From the NCBI RefSeq assembly GCF_001563265.1, contig NZ_CP005084.1:504001-568000 (forward strand): a stretch of 64,000 bases of DNA, given 5' to 3'. Position numbers and translations under genes: made by a program. The DNA comes from Sphingobium sp. TKS. GTDB lineage: Bacteria > Pseudomonadota > Alphaproteobacteria > Sphingomonadales > Sphingomonadaceae. Below, piece by piece: positions 41,924-51,348 of the stretch. The notes beneath the pieces are model-generated. The model was not told where the DNA came from. It made no database searches and was given only the letters and a program-made list of their open reading frames with translations. The stretch's first letter is position 1, and every line of letters begins with the position of its first letter.

Positions 41924-43660
41924 CTAGCGGGCGGCGGTTCCGGGCATCTGACTGCCGCGCACGAGCCGGCCCGGCAGCGCCCCGGTATGTTCGCCATCGC
42001 GATACGTGACTTGCCCGCTTGCGATCGTCGCCACATAGCCATCGGCGTTTTGACGGATGCGCAAGGCGTTGCCCGGAAGATCGTGCTTCGCGCGAGGCGC
42101 GTGCAACGTCAGCCGCGACAGGTCGATGACGTTGAGATCCGCCTTCAGCCCCGGCTTGACGACACCGCGATCGAACAGGCCGACGGCGTGGGCTGGAGCC
42201 CCGGTCATCTTGTTGATCACCTGGGCCAGGCTTTGCCGCTCTTCGCCTGCCGCGTCTCGAACCCAGCGGATCAGGCTGTGGGTGGGGAAGCTGGCGTCGC
42301 AGATCAGCCCATAATGCGCCCCGCCGTCGCCCAGGCCGAAGACCGTGTTGGGGTGCCGGATCATGGTCGACGTGGAGTGCGGCGTGTCGGCCGTCATGTT
42401 GGCGGCGGGGAGACACAGGATCGCCTCGCCATTCTCCTGAAGCAACGCATCGTAGATAAGCTGCATGGCCGGCACGCCTTGTTGCGCCGCCTGCGCGCCG
42501 ATGCGCTTGCCGGGGTCTGGCTCATATTCGGGCGGATCGCCCAGAACGAACATTTCCTCGATCCGCTGGATGAGGCGCAAGGTGATCGGATTGGAGCATT
42601 CGGGCTGCTCGGCCAGCATGCGTTCGCGCAGCGCGAGATCGCGCATGCGGGATACGCGTTCGGCGAGCGGCAGATCGGCGATGGCCTTGTAGCTCGGATG
42701 GAAGGAGAAGGGATGCAGTGAAAGCTGCAGCCCCATCAGCACCCCGACCGGCCGGGGGAAAATCTGGGCACGCATTTCCAGCCCGTCGGCCACGGCCTTT
42801 TCGAGCTCGGAAAGCATCGTGCGCCAGCCACCGGGCCAGTTGGGATGATCCAACAGGGAGAAGGACAAGGGACGTCCGGATGCCTCCGCGATGCGGCGCA
42901 TGAGCGCGAATTCGCTTTCGGCGCCGCCGTGCCCGTCATAGATGAGCTGGAACACGCCCGCGCCGCTGTCGCCCAATCCGCGCGCGATCGCGAGCAGTTC
43001 CTGTTCGACCGTTCCCACGCTCGGCGCCAGGTCCCCCGCTTTGCTGCGGTGGGCGAGCGAACGCGACGTGGACACGCCGATCGCGCCGGCGCGAATGCTT
43101 TCCGTGGTGAGCTGGCGCATGGCCGCGAGATCCTCGGCCGTGGCCGGTTCGTGGTTCGCGCCGCGTTCGCCCATGACATAGACGCGCAGGGCCGAGTGCG
43201 GGAGCTGCGCGGCAAAATCGATGTCGAGGGTGCGCGTGGCGAGAACATCCAGATAGTCGGGGAAGGTTTCCCATGTCCACGGCAGGCCGTTGGTCATGAC
43301 GGGTTCGGGAATATCTTCCACGCCTTCAAGCAACTGGATCAACAGTTGCCGGTCACCGGCGCGACAAGGCGCGAAGCCGACGCCGCAATTGCCCATCACG
43401 ACGCTGGTGACGCCATGCCCCGATGAGGGTTGGAGGCAGTTTTCCCAAGTGGCCTGCCCATCATAATGGGTGTGGATATCGACAAAACCGGGCGTGACAA
43501 TGCAGCCGGACGCATCCAGCTCTTCGGCCGCGGTGCTGCTGATCTTGCCCACTTCTACTATCCTGCCGTCGGCCACGCCGATGTCGGCGGTGAATTCGGG
43601 CGCGCCAGTACCGTCAAGGACGGTGCCGCCACGCACGATGATATCCAATTGTCCGCTCAT
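41924..43660 (-). CDS. D-aminoacylase-type amidohydrolase, paralogue
   Basis: 578 residues. Same layout as the preceding enzyme: DIIVRGGTVLDGTGAPEFTADIGVADGRI, metal site TPGFVDIHTHYDGQATWENC, GVTSVVMGNCGVGFAPC, late Asp region FGLGDGGAHYGLICD. GGA(T) upstream of ATG 43660. It is the last gene of an operon with an acyl-CoA ligase (39 bases upstream), a flavin monooxygenase and an esterase, suggesting amide, lactone or ring-imide hydrolysis in the same pathway. The substrate is unknown. Confidence 0.86.
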   Translation of the reverse strand: MSGQLDIIVRGGTVLDGTGAPEFTADIGVADGRIVEVGKISSTAAEELDASGCIVTPGFVDIHTHYDGQATWENCLQPSSGHGVTSVVMGNCGVGFAPCRAGDRQLLIQLLEGVEDIPEPVMTNGLPWTWETFPDYLDVLATRTLDIDFAAQLPHSALRVYVMGERGANHEPATAEDLAAMRQLTTESIRAGAIGVSTSRSLAHRSKAGDLAPSVGTVEQELLAIARGLGDSGAGVFQLIYDGHGGAESEFALMRRIAEASGRPLSFSLLDHPNWPGGWRTMLSELEKAVADGLEMRAQIFPRPVGVLMGLQLSLHPFSFHPSYKAIADLPLAERVSRMRDLALRERMLAEQPECSNPITLRLIQRIEEMFVLGDPPEYEPDPGKRIGAQAAQQGVPAMQLIYDALLQENGEAILCLPAANMTADTPHSTSTMIRHPNTVFGLGDGGAHYGLICDASFPTHSLIRWVRDAAGEERQSLAQVINKMTGAPAHAVGLFDRGVVKPGLKADLNVIDLSRLTLHAPRAKHDLPGNALRIRQNADGYVATIASGQVTYRDGEHTGALPGRLVRGSQMPGTAAR

Positions 43661-43699
43661 TCCATCATCCTTTCGCGTCCGGCGGCATGCCGGACCAAC

Positions 43700-45295
43700 C
43701 TAACCAAACAGGTTTCGCAATTCGGCCTTCACGATCTTGCCCCCGGCATTGCGGGGAAGGCTTTCCACGACGCGCCACGCCACCGGACGCTTGTAACGGG
43801 CGACTTCCTCTTCGCACCGGGCGTCCAACTCCGCGATCAGGGCATCTTCACCCTGTGCGGGCGCCGCCTCGATCACCGCCGCGATCGACTGGCCCAGCCG
43901 CTGATCCGGCAGGCCGATCACGGCGCAATCGGACACGCCCGGAACGGTCCGCAGAACGCGCTCTATCTCGGCCGGATAGACGTTAGCCCCGCCACGGATG
44001 ATGACGTCGCTTCGCCGGTCGTGGACGAAAAGGTCGCCGTCTTCGGCCAGATGCCCGATATCGCCCGTGCGCAGCCAGCCGTTGCGGATCGTGTTGCGCG
44101 TCGCTTCCGCCCGGTTCCAATAGCCAAGCATCGGCGTGTACACGCCGGCGAAGGGGCCGCTCCGCGCGGCGCGCAGGCAAATTTCCCCGGCCGTCCCCGC
44201 AGGAAGCTCGCAATCATCTTCATCACGGATCGCGACTTCAAGATGCGGCAGAGGTCGCCCGACCGCCCCCTGTACGGTTGCCGAGTATTCATGCGTTCTC
44301 GAGATGGTCGTGGGCAGCTCTGTCTGCCCGTAGCCAGTCGTCATCCGCGTGCCGAACCGTTCCTCGTAGAGGCGGGGCAATCCTTCGGGCACCATGGCGC
44401 CGCCGACGACGAGCCAACGCAGGGAAGCGAGATCCTCGGCCGGGATGTCCGGCCGGGTGAGCAGATCGTACACGATCGTCGGAACCAGGTTTGTGGTGGT
44501 GATCCGCTCTTCCCGGATCCAGTCGGCGACGCCGCGGCTATCGGTGCGGTCCATGCACACCAGACGGTCGCCCCGCGACAGGGTCGCGATAGCTCCCAGG
44601 ATCATCATGTTGAGAATGGTCATGGGCGATGTCATGCCGCGCACCACCTGGTCCGAATCGTCCTGAGACATGACCTGCGACATGGTCGCGGCGACGATCA
44701 TATTATGCTGGCTGTGCACCGCGCCCTTGGGACGGCCGGTCGTTCCGCTGGTATAGGCGATGGCCGCCGGCGCCCACGGATCGAGACCGACAGCAGGCCG
44801 TGTGTGTCCCGCGTGGCGCGCAAGGGCTTGGGCCCAGGCGCACTGTTCATCGCCCGGCTCCATCTCCAGGGCGACGATACCGGCAGCGGCCGTCTGCGCG
44901 ATCGCATCCCGGTCTCCCAGATAGAGCGATGCGCCGGAATCCTCCAGAAAATAGCGCTTTTCCGCCGGGGCATAGTTGCGGTTGATGCCTACCCAGATGG
45001 CGCCAATCCGCTGACAGGCGAGGAAGGCGGTGATCAAATCCGCCCCATTGGCCGCCGTCGCGGCAACGCGGTCGCCAGGCTTCACCCCCAGTTCGATCAG
45101 CAATGCGACCGCCGCGTCCGCCTTTTGGTCAAGTTCGGCGTAGCTCAGTCTGGCGTGACGGCCAATCAGCGCGATCTTGTCAGGGGTTTCCCTGGCCGGC
45201 CCGTCTATCATCCGTGCCACGCTCGCGGGCGCGCCCGGCATGGATAGCCGCGTTTCCGGCGGAACAAGCCAATCGGCATCCGGCATGACGCTCAT
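43700..45295 (-). CDS. AMP-forming acyl-CoA ligase
   Basis: 531 residues. ANL superfamily: P-loop AIAYTSGTTGRPKGAVHS, GYGQTEL, adenylate hinge GWLRTGDIGHLAEDGDLFVHDRRSDVIIRGGANVYPAEIE, C-terminal Lys in PRNAGGKIVKAELR. Activates a carboxylic acid to its CoA thioester. Six bases after the monooxygenase stop. The substrate pocket is not predictable by eye; medium-chain, cyclic or aromatic acids fit the neighbours. Confidence 0.92.
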   Translation of the reverse strand: MSVMPDADWLVPPETRLSMPGAPASVARMIDGPARETPDKIALIGRHARLSYAELDQKADAAVALLIELGVKPGDRVAATAANGADLITAFLACQRIGAIWVGINRNYAPAEKRYFLEDSGASLYLGDRDAIAQTAAAGIVALEMEPGDEQCAWAQALARHAGHTRPAVGLDPWAPAAIAYTSGTTGRPKGAVHSQHNMIVAATMSQVMSQDDSDQVVRGMTSPMTILNMMILGAIATLSRGDRLVCMDRTDSRGVADWIREERITTTNLVPTIVYDLLTRPDIPAEDLASLRWLVVGGAMVPEGLPRLYEERFGTRMTTGYGQTELPTTISRTHEYSATVQGAVGRPLPHLEVAIRDEDDCELPAGTAGEICLRAARSGPFAGVYTPMLGYWNRAEATRNTIRNGWLRTGDIGHLAEDGDLFVHDRRSDVIIRGGANVYPAEIERVLRTVPGVSDCAVIGLPDQRLGQSIAAVIEAAPAQGEDALIAELDARCEEEVARYKRPVAWRVVESLPRNAGGKIVKAELRNLFG

Positions 45296-45301
45296 CCCCG
45301 G

Positions 45302-47239
45302 TCAACCCGCCAGGGTCCGGCGTTCGACGGGATCGTCGAAGCCGAAATCAGCCGGATCGGCGCGGCGAGTGGCTTCCCAATAATCGACCGTCGGGAAAGG
45401 CCAGTTCTGGCTGACCCGGCCCAGATCGTTCTTGTACCAGCTCGACACGCCCTCCACGCCCCACGCCATCTCCGCGTTTGCCGCGTCGATCCGCTCATTG
45501 AAGTCGTCGAAGACGTCGCGCCGTACCTCGACCGTCCTTTGGCCATGCTCGATCATCGTCTTCAGGCTCTGGAGCATGTAGCCTACCGAACATTCGGCAA
45601 AAAGAATGATGCTGCCGTTGATCACCAGGTTGGTATTCGGTCCGTACAGGATGAACATGTTGGGAAACCGGGGCACCATTGTCCCCAGATAGGCCCTGGC
45701 ATTGCCGTTCCAGAAGCGGTGCAGATCGACTCCGTCGCGTCCCGTGATCCTGAAGGTCGACAGAAATTCGCTGGCGCGAAATCCCGTGCCGAAGATCAGG
45801 ACATCGGCGGGATGCGTCTCGCCGTCTGCGGTAACGATTCCCTCCGGCCGGATTTCCCGTATCCCTTCCGTAACCAGGGCGACATTGTCGCGCTCCAGCG
45901 CTTTGATCCAGCTGCCAGCGTCGCGAAGCGCCCTTTTCCCGCCCACCGGATATTTGGGAACCACATGATCGCCCAGCTTGGCATGGTCGCTGATCTGGCG
46001 GTTGATCCAGCCTTCCAGCACCGCGCGAAACTCCGCGTTCTGGGCGCTGATCGCGCGACCGCCGCCGTCGAACGCGGGATCGCGCTTGACCGCATGATGC
46101 ATGCCGTCGACCGTGCGCCAGTACAACCAGAACCGGTACCAGTTCTGATAGAAGGGCACGTTGGCAAGCAGCCAGCGCTGGCCGCTGCTCACCGGTTCAT
46201 GATAATGGGGCGTCGGCAGCAGCCATGGGGGATTGCGCTGGAAAACGTCGAGCTGAGCGACCTGTGGAGCGATTTCGGGCACGAACTGAAACGCGCTTGC
46301 CCCCGTGCCGACGACCGCTACCCGCTTGCCCCGCAAATCGACATCGTGGCGCCACGTCGCGGAATGAAACACCGGGCCGGCGAAGGACGGCAGGCCAGGA
46401 AGATCGGGAATGCGCGGGACGTTCAGTTGTCCGACCGCGCTGACCAGAATATTGGCGGTCAGCTCGCAAAGCCCCCCCCCGTCAGCATCGGCATAGCGAA
46501 CCTTCCACTTTCCCTCCGCCTCGTCAAAGGTCGCATCCTCGACCTTGCAGCCCAGCCGGATATGATCGCGAAGATCATATTTTTCGACGACTTTGCGGAA
46601 ATAGTCGAGCAGGATTTCCTGCGTGGAAAAATGCTGCGGCCAATTCGCATTGGGTTCGAAGGAATAGGAATAGAGCTGATTGTCGGAATCCACGCGACAG
46701 CCGGGATAGGTGTTCTCGTACCATGTGCCGCCGATTTCGGGGTTCTTCTCGATGATGGTGAAGGCGATGCCGGCTTGCTTGAACCGGATCGCGGCAAGCA
46801 GGCCCGACATGCCCGCGCCTATGATCACCGCCGACAGGCCTGCGGCTCCCCGGCGCAGTTCCGGGCTGTGCCATTGCGGGGTGCGCAGATCGGCAACGCC
46901 CAGTTCTTCCTCCAGAAACGGCAGATAGGCATCCGGTGCCGCATCGCCGACAAGATAGCGAATCATCTTGTCCAGGGTCTGCATGTCGAGTTGCGGTAAC
47001 TCGGGCGAGCCTGCTTCGAAATGCCGCTTCAGGGCATCCCGCGCGACCGACCGGACATATTGCTGATCCTCGGGCGCAAGCTGCGATTCGGGCGCGACAT
47101 GGCTGGAAACGCGAGGCCGCCATTCGTGCCGCAGAATGGAGGTTTCGCCCGTCAGATGGCAGATGACCATCTGCAACGTGGGCACATGCGCTTCGTTGAT
47201 GGCGGCATCGAGTGTTTCAAGGGAAAATGTTTCAGGCAT
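45302..47239 (-). CDS. Flavin monooxygenase, Baeyer-Villiger type
   Basis: 645 residues, with an N-terminal extension of about 125 residues seen in the long cyclopentadecanone/4-hydroxyacetophenone monooxygenase branch. FAD-binding IIGAGMSGLLAAIRFKQ, EIGGTWYENTYPGCRVDSDNQLYSYSF, fingerprint FAGPVFHSATWR (F-x-G-x3-H-x3-W-[P/D], here Arg at the last position), NADPH-binding VVGTGASAFQFVPEIA and the late ATG-type motif FGTGFRASEF. It inserts oxygen next to a ketone to give an ester or lactone. The downstream esterase gene overlaps by eight bases, the expected partner. Confidence 0.9.
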   Translation of the reverse strand: MPETFSLETLDAAINEAHVPTLQMVICHLTGETSILRHEWRPRVSSHVAPESQLAPEDQQYVRSVARDALKRHFEAGSPELPQLDMQTLDKMIRYLVGDAAPDAYLPFLEEELGVADLRTPQWHSPELRRGAAGLSAVIIGAGMSGLLAAIRFKQAGIAFTIIEKNPEIGGTWYENTYPGCRVDSDNQLYSYSFEPNANWPQHFSTQEILLDYFRKVVEKYDLRDHIRLGCKVEDATFDEAEGKWKVRYADADGGGLCELTANILVSAVGQLNVPRIPDLPGLPSFAGPVFHSATWRHDVDLRGKRVAVVGTGASAFQFVPEIAPQVAQLDVFQRNPPWLLPTPHYHEPVSSGQRWLLANVPFYQNWYRFWLYWRTVDGMHHAVKRDPAFDGGGRAISAQNAEFRAVLEGWINRQISDHAKLGDHVVPKYPVGGKRALRDAGSWIKALERDNVALVTEGIREIRPEGIVTADGETHPADVLIFGTGFRASEFLSTFRITGRDGVDLHRFWNGNARAYLGTMVPRFPNMFILYGPNTNLVINGSIILFAECSVGYMLQSLKTMIEHGQRTVEVRRDVFDDFNERIDAANAEMAWGVEGVSSWYKNDLGRVSQNWPFPTVDYWEATRRADPADFGFDDPVERRTLAG

Positions 47240-48203
47240 TCGGAGCCCTTTCCATCTGGTCCGCGGTGACGGACTGTGATTGGCGTGAGATGAGCTGGCG
47301 CAGGCTGTCGATCGCCTGGTTCAGATGGATCCGTGCCGAAGGCAGGACGCGACGGGATGTTGCCCAGTTGTGGGGGAAACCCTTTGCTTCGAGAAAATGG
47401 CATTCGATGCCCGCGCCGATCAGCCGGGCGGCATAGGCGCGCCCCTCGTCGCGCAGGACATCGCATCCCGCGGTGACGATCACGGTCGGCGGAAGATCGG
47501 CGATAGGGCCGCGCAGCGGAGACGCGCACGGTCCATCGCGCAGAAGCGGATCGGGGATATAGCTGGCGATGAAGCATTCCATGTCGGCTGCTTCGAGAAG
47601 ATAGCCGGTGTCGAATTCGTCATAGGATGCCGATTGCCCCGCGACATCGAGCACGGGATAGAGCAGAAGCTGCGCCCGGACCGGTCGACCGGTTCCCTCG
47701 TTCGCGGCCAGCGCGGCGGCGATATTGCCCCCAGCGCTGTCGCCCGCCAGAATGATGCCTGAAACCCCCTCGCCCAATTGGCCGGGCGAAGCGGCCAGCC
47801 ACTCCATCGCCGCGACGCCGTCCAGATAAGCGGCCGGAAACACATGTTCGGGCGCGCGATGATAGTTGACCGCCACGACGCGGACGCTGAGGGTCGATGC
47901 CAGGGTCCGGCACAGGCCGTCGTGGGTTTCCAGATCTCCATATACCCAGCCGCCGCCATGAAAGAACAGAAGGACATCGTGAGACAACAGCATGTCCGGT
48001 CTGTAGACCCTGGCGCCGATTGAACCCGCCGGGCCTTCCAGAACGATATCCAGACTGACTGCTGCGCTGCCTTCGCAGCAATCCAAAGTGGCAAAGCTTT
48101 CACGAACGATATGGCGAGCTTGTTCAGGAGCGCGATCGCGCAGCTTGGGGCCGGGACGACCGTTGGCGAGCTCAATGAGATTTTCAGCCTCAGCGTGCAA
48201 CAT
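47232..48203 (-). CDS. HSL-family alpha/beta hydrolase (esterase)
   Basis: 323 residues from ATG 48203 (GGAGAG upstream; a TTG at 48218 would add five). Oxyanion motif FFHGGGWVYGD, nucleophile GDSAGGN, acid in TAGCDVLRDEGR and His in FPHNW. Hormone-sensitive-lipase fold, an ester or lactone cleaving enzyme. It precedes the Baeyer-Villiger monooxygenase with an eight-base overlap and probably hydrolyses that enzyme's product. Palindrome site g lies 98 bases upstream. Confidence 0.9.
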   Translation of the reverse strand: MLHAEAENLIELANGRPGPKLRDRAPEQARHIVRESFATLDCCEGSAAVSLDIVLEGPAGSIGARVYRPDMLLSHDVLLFFHGGGWVYGDLETHDGLCRTLASTLSVRVVAVNYHRAPEHVFPAAYLDGVAAMEWLAASPGQLGEGVSGIILAGDSAGGNIAAALAANEGTGRPVRAQLLLYPVLDVAGQSASYDEFDTGYLLEAADMECFIASYIPDPLLRDGPCASPLRGPIADLPPTVIVTAGCDVLRDEGRAYAARLIGAGIECHFLEAKGFPHNWATSRRVLPSARIHLNQAIDSLRQLISRQSQSVTADQMERAPNA

Positions 48204-48300
48204 ATGCTCTCCAACCAAAGGATTCCGCTTTTCCAGTCCCCGTTCTGATTGCGGGAACTCACTCTCTTCCGACCCCGCCCAAATCTGGAGATTCGGCCTA

Positions 48301-48314
48301 TTCAGATATCTCTA
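48301..48314. promoter_or_regulatory. Island palindrome site g
   Basis: TTCAG-ATAT-CTCTA (minus strand TAGAG-ATAT-CTGAA) in front of the esterase-monooxygenase-ligase-amidohydrolase operon. Confidence 0.55.
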
Positions 48315-48327
48315 TAAGCGTTACTGT

Positions 48328-49407
48328 TTAAACTTCAACTCTTTCATCCTGCGCCGAAGGAAGCGCCGCCATCTTCAGCCGGTAGGCCCTGGCAGCGGTA
48401 CCATGAAACAGGTCAGCTTTCTCAGTTTCACTGAATTTATTGCATATTATCTTAAAGCTGTTCCACAATATGCGATAGGAGCAGCTCCCCGCCTCGGCCG
48501 GGAAATTGCTTTCCAACATGCAGCGGCGGGGGCCGAAAATCTCTATACAGGTTTCGAAATAGGGGAACCACAATTGAGCAAGTTCCACGGAGGAACAGGT
48601 CCGGCCGAATGTGCCCAGACCGGCCAGCGGCATGCCCAGACCGCCAAGCTTGACCACCACATTGTCGCAGGCGGCGAGGTTCCGCAGCAGCCCGCGCCAG
48701 ATAGGGAAGCGTTCGTCCTGACGCCCGGCATAGGCGCCGAGGCCCAGCGGCGCGCCGAGATGATCGAGGATGATCAGCGCATCGGGAACGGCGCGGGCGA
48801 GGTCCAGCAGGTCGGGCAGTTGCGGTTCCAGCAGCCAGGCGTCAAAGGACAGACCGAAATCCGCCAGCCGGCGCAACCCCTGGCGGAAACCGTTCGACGC
48901 GTAGAGGCCCTGCCTGCCGGCAAAAGGTCCCATGACAGCCGGATCGGCATCCCACGCCATCCCGTTGCGGATGCCGCGAAACCGGCCGCCGCCTGCTTCA
49001 AGATGGGCTTCGAGAACGGGCTGAACCCTGTCTCCCAGGCTCAGGTCGGCAAAACCGACGATGGCCGCGCACATGGCAAGGCCCGTGCTTGCGAGCGCGG
49101 CCTCCCCGGCCTTTCTGGCATGGACGGTCTCGCCCACCGGCCGCAGTTCGTCGGGACCTTGCGAAAAGTAGAAGCCCGGACCAGACTGGACATAGACCGT
49201 GGCTTTTACGGCGTGACCGCTGGCAAGATCAGCCGCCAGTTCGGCTGCAAGATAGCGCGACCGTACCGCAGTCATGGCCAGCAGGGGGTGGCAATCCGGA
49301 GCGGGCGCCCTATCGGGGCCGCCATGGTCCCACAGATGATGGTGGGCATCGACGATCGGAAGACCGGCATCGAGGATCGGCTCGTCCAGGGGTTCGTGCG
49401 CGTTCAC
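48328..49407 (-). CDS. TIM-barrel amidohydrolase (amidohydrolase_2 family)
   Basis: 359 residues from GTG 49407, overlapping the tetR stop (GTGA), so translationally coupled. N-terminal metal motif LPIVDAHHHLWDHGG, then the ACMSD/2-pyrone-4,6-dicarboxylate lactonase-like barrel: ILDHLGAPLG (His) and RRCMLESNFPAEAGSCSY. Such enzymes hydrolyse lactones or amides, or decarboxylate ring acids. The last 50 residues contain an Asn/Phe-rich segment (IICNKFSETEKADLFHGTAARAYRL) with lower GC than its neighbours. The position with tetR suggests it produces or removes the inducer. Confidence 0.85.
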   Translation of the reverse strand: MNAHEPLDEPILDAGLPIVDAHHHLWDHGGPDRAPAPDCHPLLAMTAVRSRYLAAELAADLASGHAVKATVYVQSGPGFYFSQGPDELRPVGETVHARKAGEAALASTGLAMCAAIVGFADLSLGDRVQPVLEAHLEAGGGRFRGIRNGMAWDADPAVMGPFAGRQGLYASNGFRQGLRRLADFGLSFDAWLLEPQLPDLLDLARAVPDALIILDHLGAPLGLGAYAGRQDERFPIWRGLLRNLAACDNVVVKLGGLGMPLAGLGTFGRTCSSVELAQLWFPYFETCIEIFGPRRCMLESNFPAEAGSCSYRILWNSFKIICNKFSETEKADLFHGTAARAYRLKMAALPSAQDERVEV

Positions 49408-50114
49408 GCCGCCGTTCCTATCGGCATCGCGTCGCGCCTTGTACGGTCCAAGGACAGGGATTCCGCCCTGCCCAGGGCGCGCAAGAATATGGCCCAGCGC
49501 GCCTCGAACTGCTCCTTCCAGGCATTGGCGCCGTCCTGGGATCCCGGCCGCCGTAGACTATGCGAAAAGCCGTCGATCAGCCCCCTCAATATGTCGCAGA
49601 TGTCGCGGGGGTCGCCGGGCAACAGCCGGCCCGCAGCCTGGGCGATGATGATTTTTTCCAGCAACGGCCGGACAGCAAGCTTTTCCCAGCGCAGAAACCT
49701 TTCGAACATCTCCGGGCAAAACGCGCTTTCCGCCAGCAGGAAGAAAGTGAAGGTCACATTTTCGGGGCGGGCGCCGTAATCGGCAAAGCGGCTTGCCGCG
49801 TGCTTCAACATGTCGAGCGGATCGGATTCTTGCCGTGCGGGAGCCTCCATCCACTGCGTGAAGCGCACCAGTTCACGTTCGACCACCGCCTCCAGCAGGG
49901 CCGTTTTCCGCGGATAGCGGCGATAGATGGTGTGCTTGGTTACGCCGGCCTCGATGGCGATCTCATCCATCAGCGCGCCCGATATGCCCTGTCGGCAGAA
50001 GGTCCGCTTGGCGCCATCAAGGACGCGGTCGGCAATTTCTGCCGCGCCTTCCTTTGTCGGACGGCCCGCGCCGCGTCGCGTTCTGATTGCCAAGGGTCCA
50101 CTCCGCTGCCGCAT
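49404..50114 (-). CDS. TetR-family repressor
   Basis: 236 residues. N-terminal HTH (about 25-70: ADRVLDGAKRTFCRQGISGALMDEIAIEAGVTKHTIYRRYPRKTALLEAVVE), then an all-helical ligand-binding domain with hydrophobic patches (FTFFLLAESAFCPEMF). ATG 50114. Divergent from the RND efflux operon with two palindromic operators between them, so it most likely represses both, and, through the matching site at 41771, the first amidohydrolase. Confidence 0.9.
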   Translation of the reverse strand: MRQRSGPLAIRTRRGAGRPTKEGAAEIADRVLDGAKRTFCRQGISGALMDEIAIEAGVTKHTIYRRYPRKTALLEAVVERELVRFTQWMEAPARQESDPLDMLKHAASRFADYGARPENVTFTFFLLAESAFCPEMFERFLRWEKLAVRPLLEKIIIAQAAGRLLPGDPRDICDILRGLIDGFSHSLRRPGSQDGANAWKEQFEARWAIFLRALGRAESLSLDRTRRDAMPIGTAA

Positions 50115-50127
50115 TTGCAGTTGTGAT

Positions 50128-50184
50128 AAAGCACTATACAGTTGCTTTTTTCATCTGTCCAATTAAAAGCACGTTATTGTGCTT
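50128..50184. promoter_or_regulatory. Operators O1 and O2 between tetR and RND operon
   Basis: O1 (50129-50147): AAGCA-N9-TGCTT inside AAAGCACTATACAGTTGCTTTT. O2 (50167-50184): AAGCAC-N6-GTGCTT, perfect. Both lie in the 94-bp divergent promoter, O1 15 bases upstream of tetR. Typical for TetR autoregulation plus control of a divergent pump. Confidence 0.72.
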
Positions 50185-50208
50185 AATAATCAGACTGGGG
50201 AGGTGGGA

Positions 50209-51348
50209 TTGCGCGTGCTTGGCCTATGTACGGCGACCTTGCTGTTGCTCGGCCTGACCCTGACCGGATGCGATCAAGCCGAGCGATCGCCGCCTCCGCC
50301 GTTGGTGGATGTCATGCCGGTGGAGTCCAAGCCCGTGCCCAACGTCATCGATCTGCCTGGGCGAATCGAGGCGGTCAGATCCGCTGAGGTCCGCGCCCGG
50401 ACCGACGGGATAGTGCAGCGGCGGCTTTATGACGAAGGCACCGACGTTCCCGCCGGCGCGCCGCTGTTCCTCATCGATTCCCGTGACAAGCTGGCCCAGC
50501 TTGAACAGGCCCGCGCAATGCTGGCGCGGGCGACGGCGGAACGCGACAATGCGTCGGAGATACTGGCCCGCTACAGGCCGCTGGTGCGCGAGAAGGCGGT
50601 CAGCGCCCTCGAAAATGACCGCGCGCGCGCGGACTGGCGACAGGCGGAGGCCAATGTCCTTGACGCGCGCGCGGCACTGTCGCGGGCGGAACTCCAGCTG
50701 GGCTATGCGACCGTGCGCGCACCGATCACCGGGCGCGTGGGCCGAGCGCAGGTGACCGAAGGCGCTCTGGTCAGCGCCACCAACGCCACCCTGCTGACGA
50801 CGATCGATCAGCTTGATCCCGTCCATGCGACCTTCACGCATTCGAACGCCGAGCTGCAGACGCTCATGGACCAAGCGCGCCGCGGCGAATTGTCGACCCA
50901 GCCCTTGCGCAGCATCGAAGTACGTCTGACGCTCGCCAATGACGCGGCTTATGATGTCGTGGGTCACCTTGATTTCGCCGACCTGTCGGTCGACCCGTCC
51001 ACGGGCAGCCAGACGCTGCGCGCCACCTTCGCCAATCCCGGCCACGTCCTGTTGCCGGGGCAATTCGTCCGCGGCCGGATTCTGGCCGGTATTTTCCCCG
51101 CAGGCGTCACCATCCCCCAGCGCGCCATCCACATGGTGAACGGGCAAGCCAGCGTGACCCTGGTCGACGCCAAGGGCATTGTATCCGTCCGAATGGTCGA
51201 GTTGGGCGCGCAGCTCGAAGATGCGTGGATCGTTCGATCCGGCCTGCGGCGCGGAGACCAGATTGTCGTCGCAGGCTGGCAGAAGGTCCGCAATGGCGAT
51301 CAGGTCCGCATCCGCGCCCTTTCCGCGACGCGCCGGGGTGTGCGGTGA
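50209..51348 (+). CDS. RND efflux periplasmic adaptor (MFP) lipoprotein
   Basis: 379 residues if started at TTG 50209, six bases after GGGGAGG; an earlier GTG at 50179 falls inside operator O2 and is unlikely. Lipoprotein signal with lipobox LTGC (about residues 17-20 after TTG), lipoyl/barrel-sandwich domain, coiled-coil hairpin (AQLEQARAMLARATAERDNASEILARY) and beta-barrel with RVGRAQVTEGALVSA. AcrA/MexA type. Stop overlaps the RND gene start (GTGA). Confidence 0.92.
   Translation: MRVLGLCTATLLLLGLTLTGCDQAERSPPPPLVDVMPVESKPVPNVIDLPGRIEAVRSAEVRARTDGIVQRRLYDEGTDVPAGAPLFLIDSRDKLAQLEQARAMLARATAERDNASEILARYRPLVREKAVSALENDRARADWRQAEANVLDARAALSRAELQLGYATVRAPITGRVGRAQVTEGALVSATNATLLTTIDQLDPVHATFTHSNAELQTLMDQARRGELSTQPLRSIEVRLTLANDAAYDVVGHLDFADLSVDPSTGSQTLRATFANPGHVLLPGQFVRGRILAGIFPAGVTIPQRAIHMVNGQASVTLVDAKGIVSVRMVELGAQLEDAWIVRSGLRRGDQIVVAGWQKVRNGDQVRIRALSATRRGVR

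Noticed and set aside
43430..45247. 605-codon plus-strand frame opposite the acyl-CoA ligase
   Set aside because: Antisense shadow of the ligase and amidohydrolase genes.
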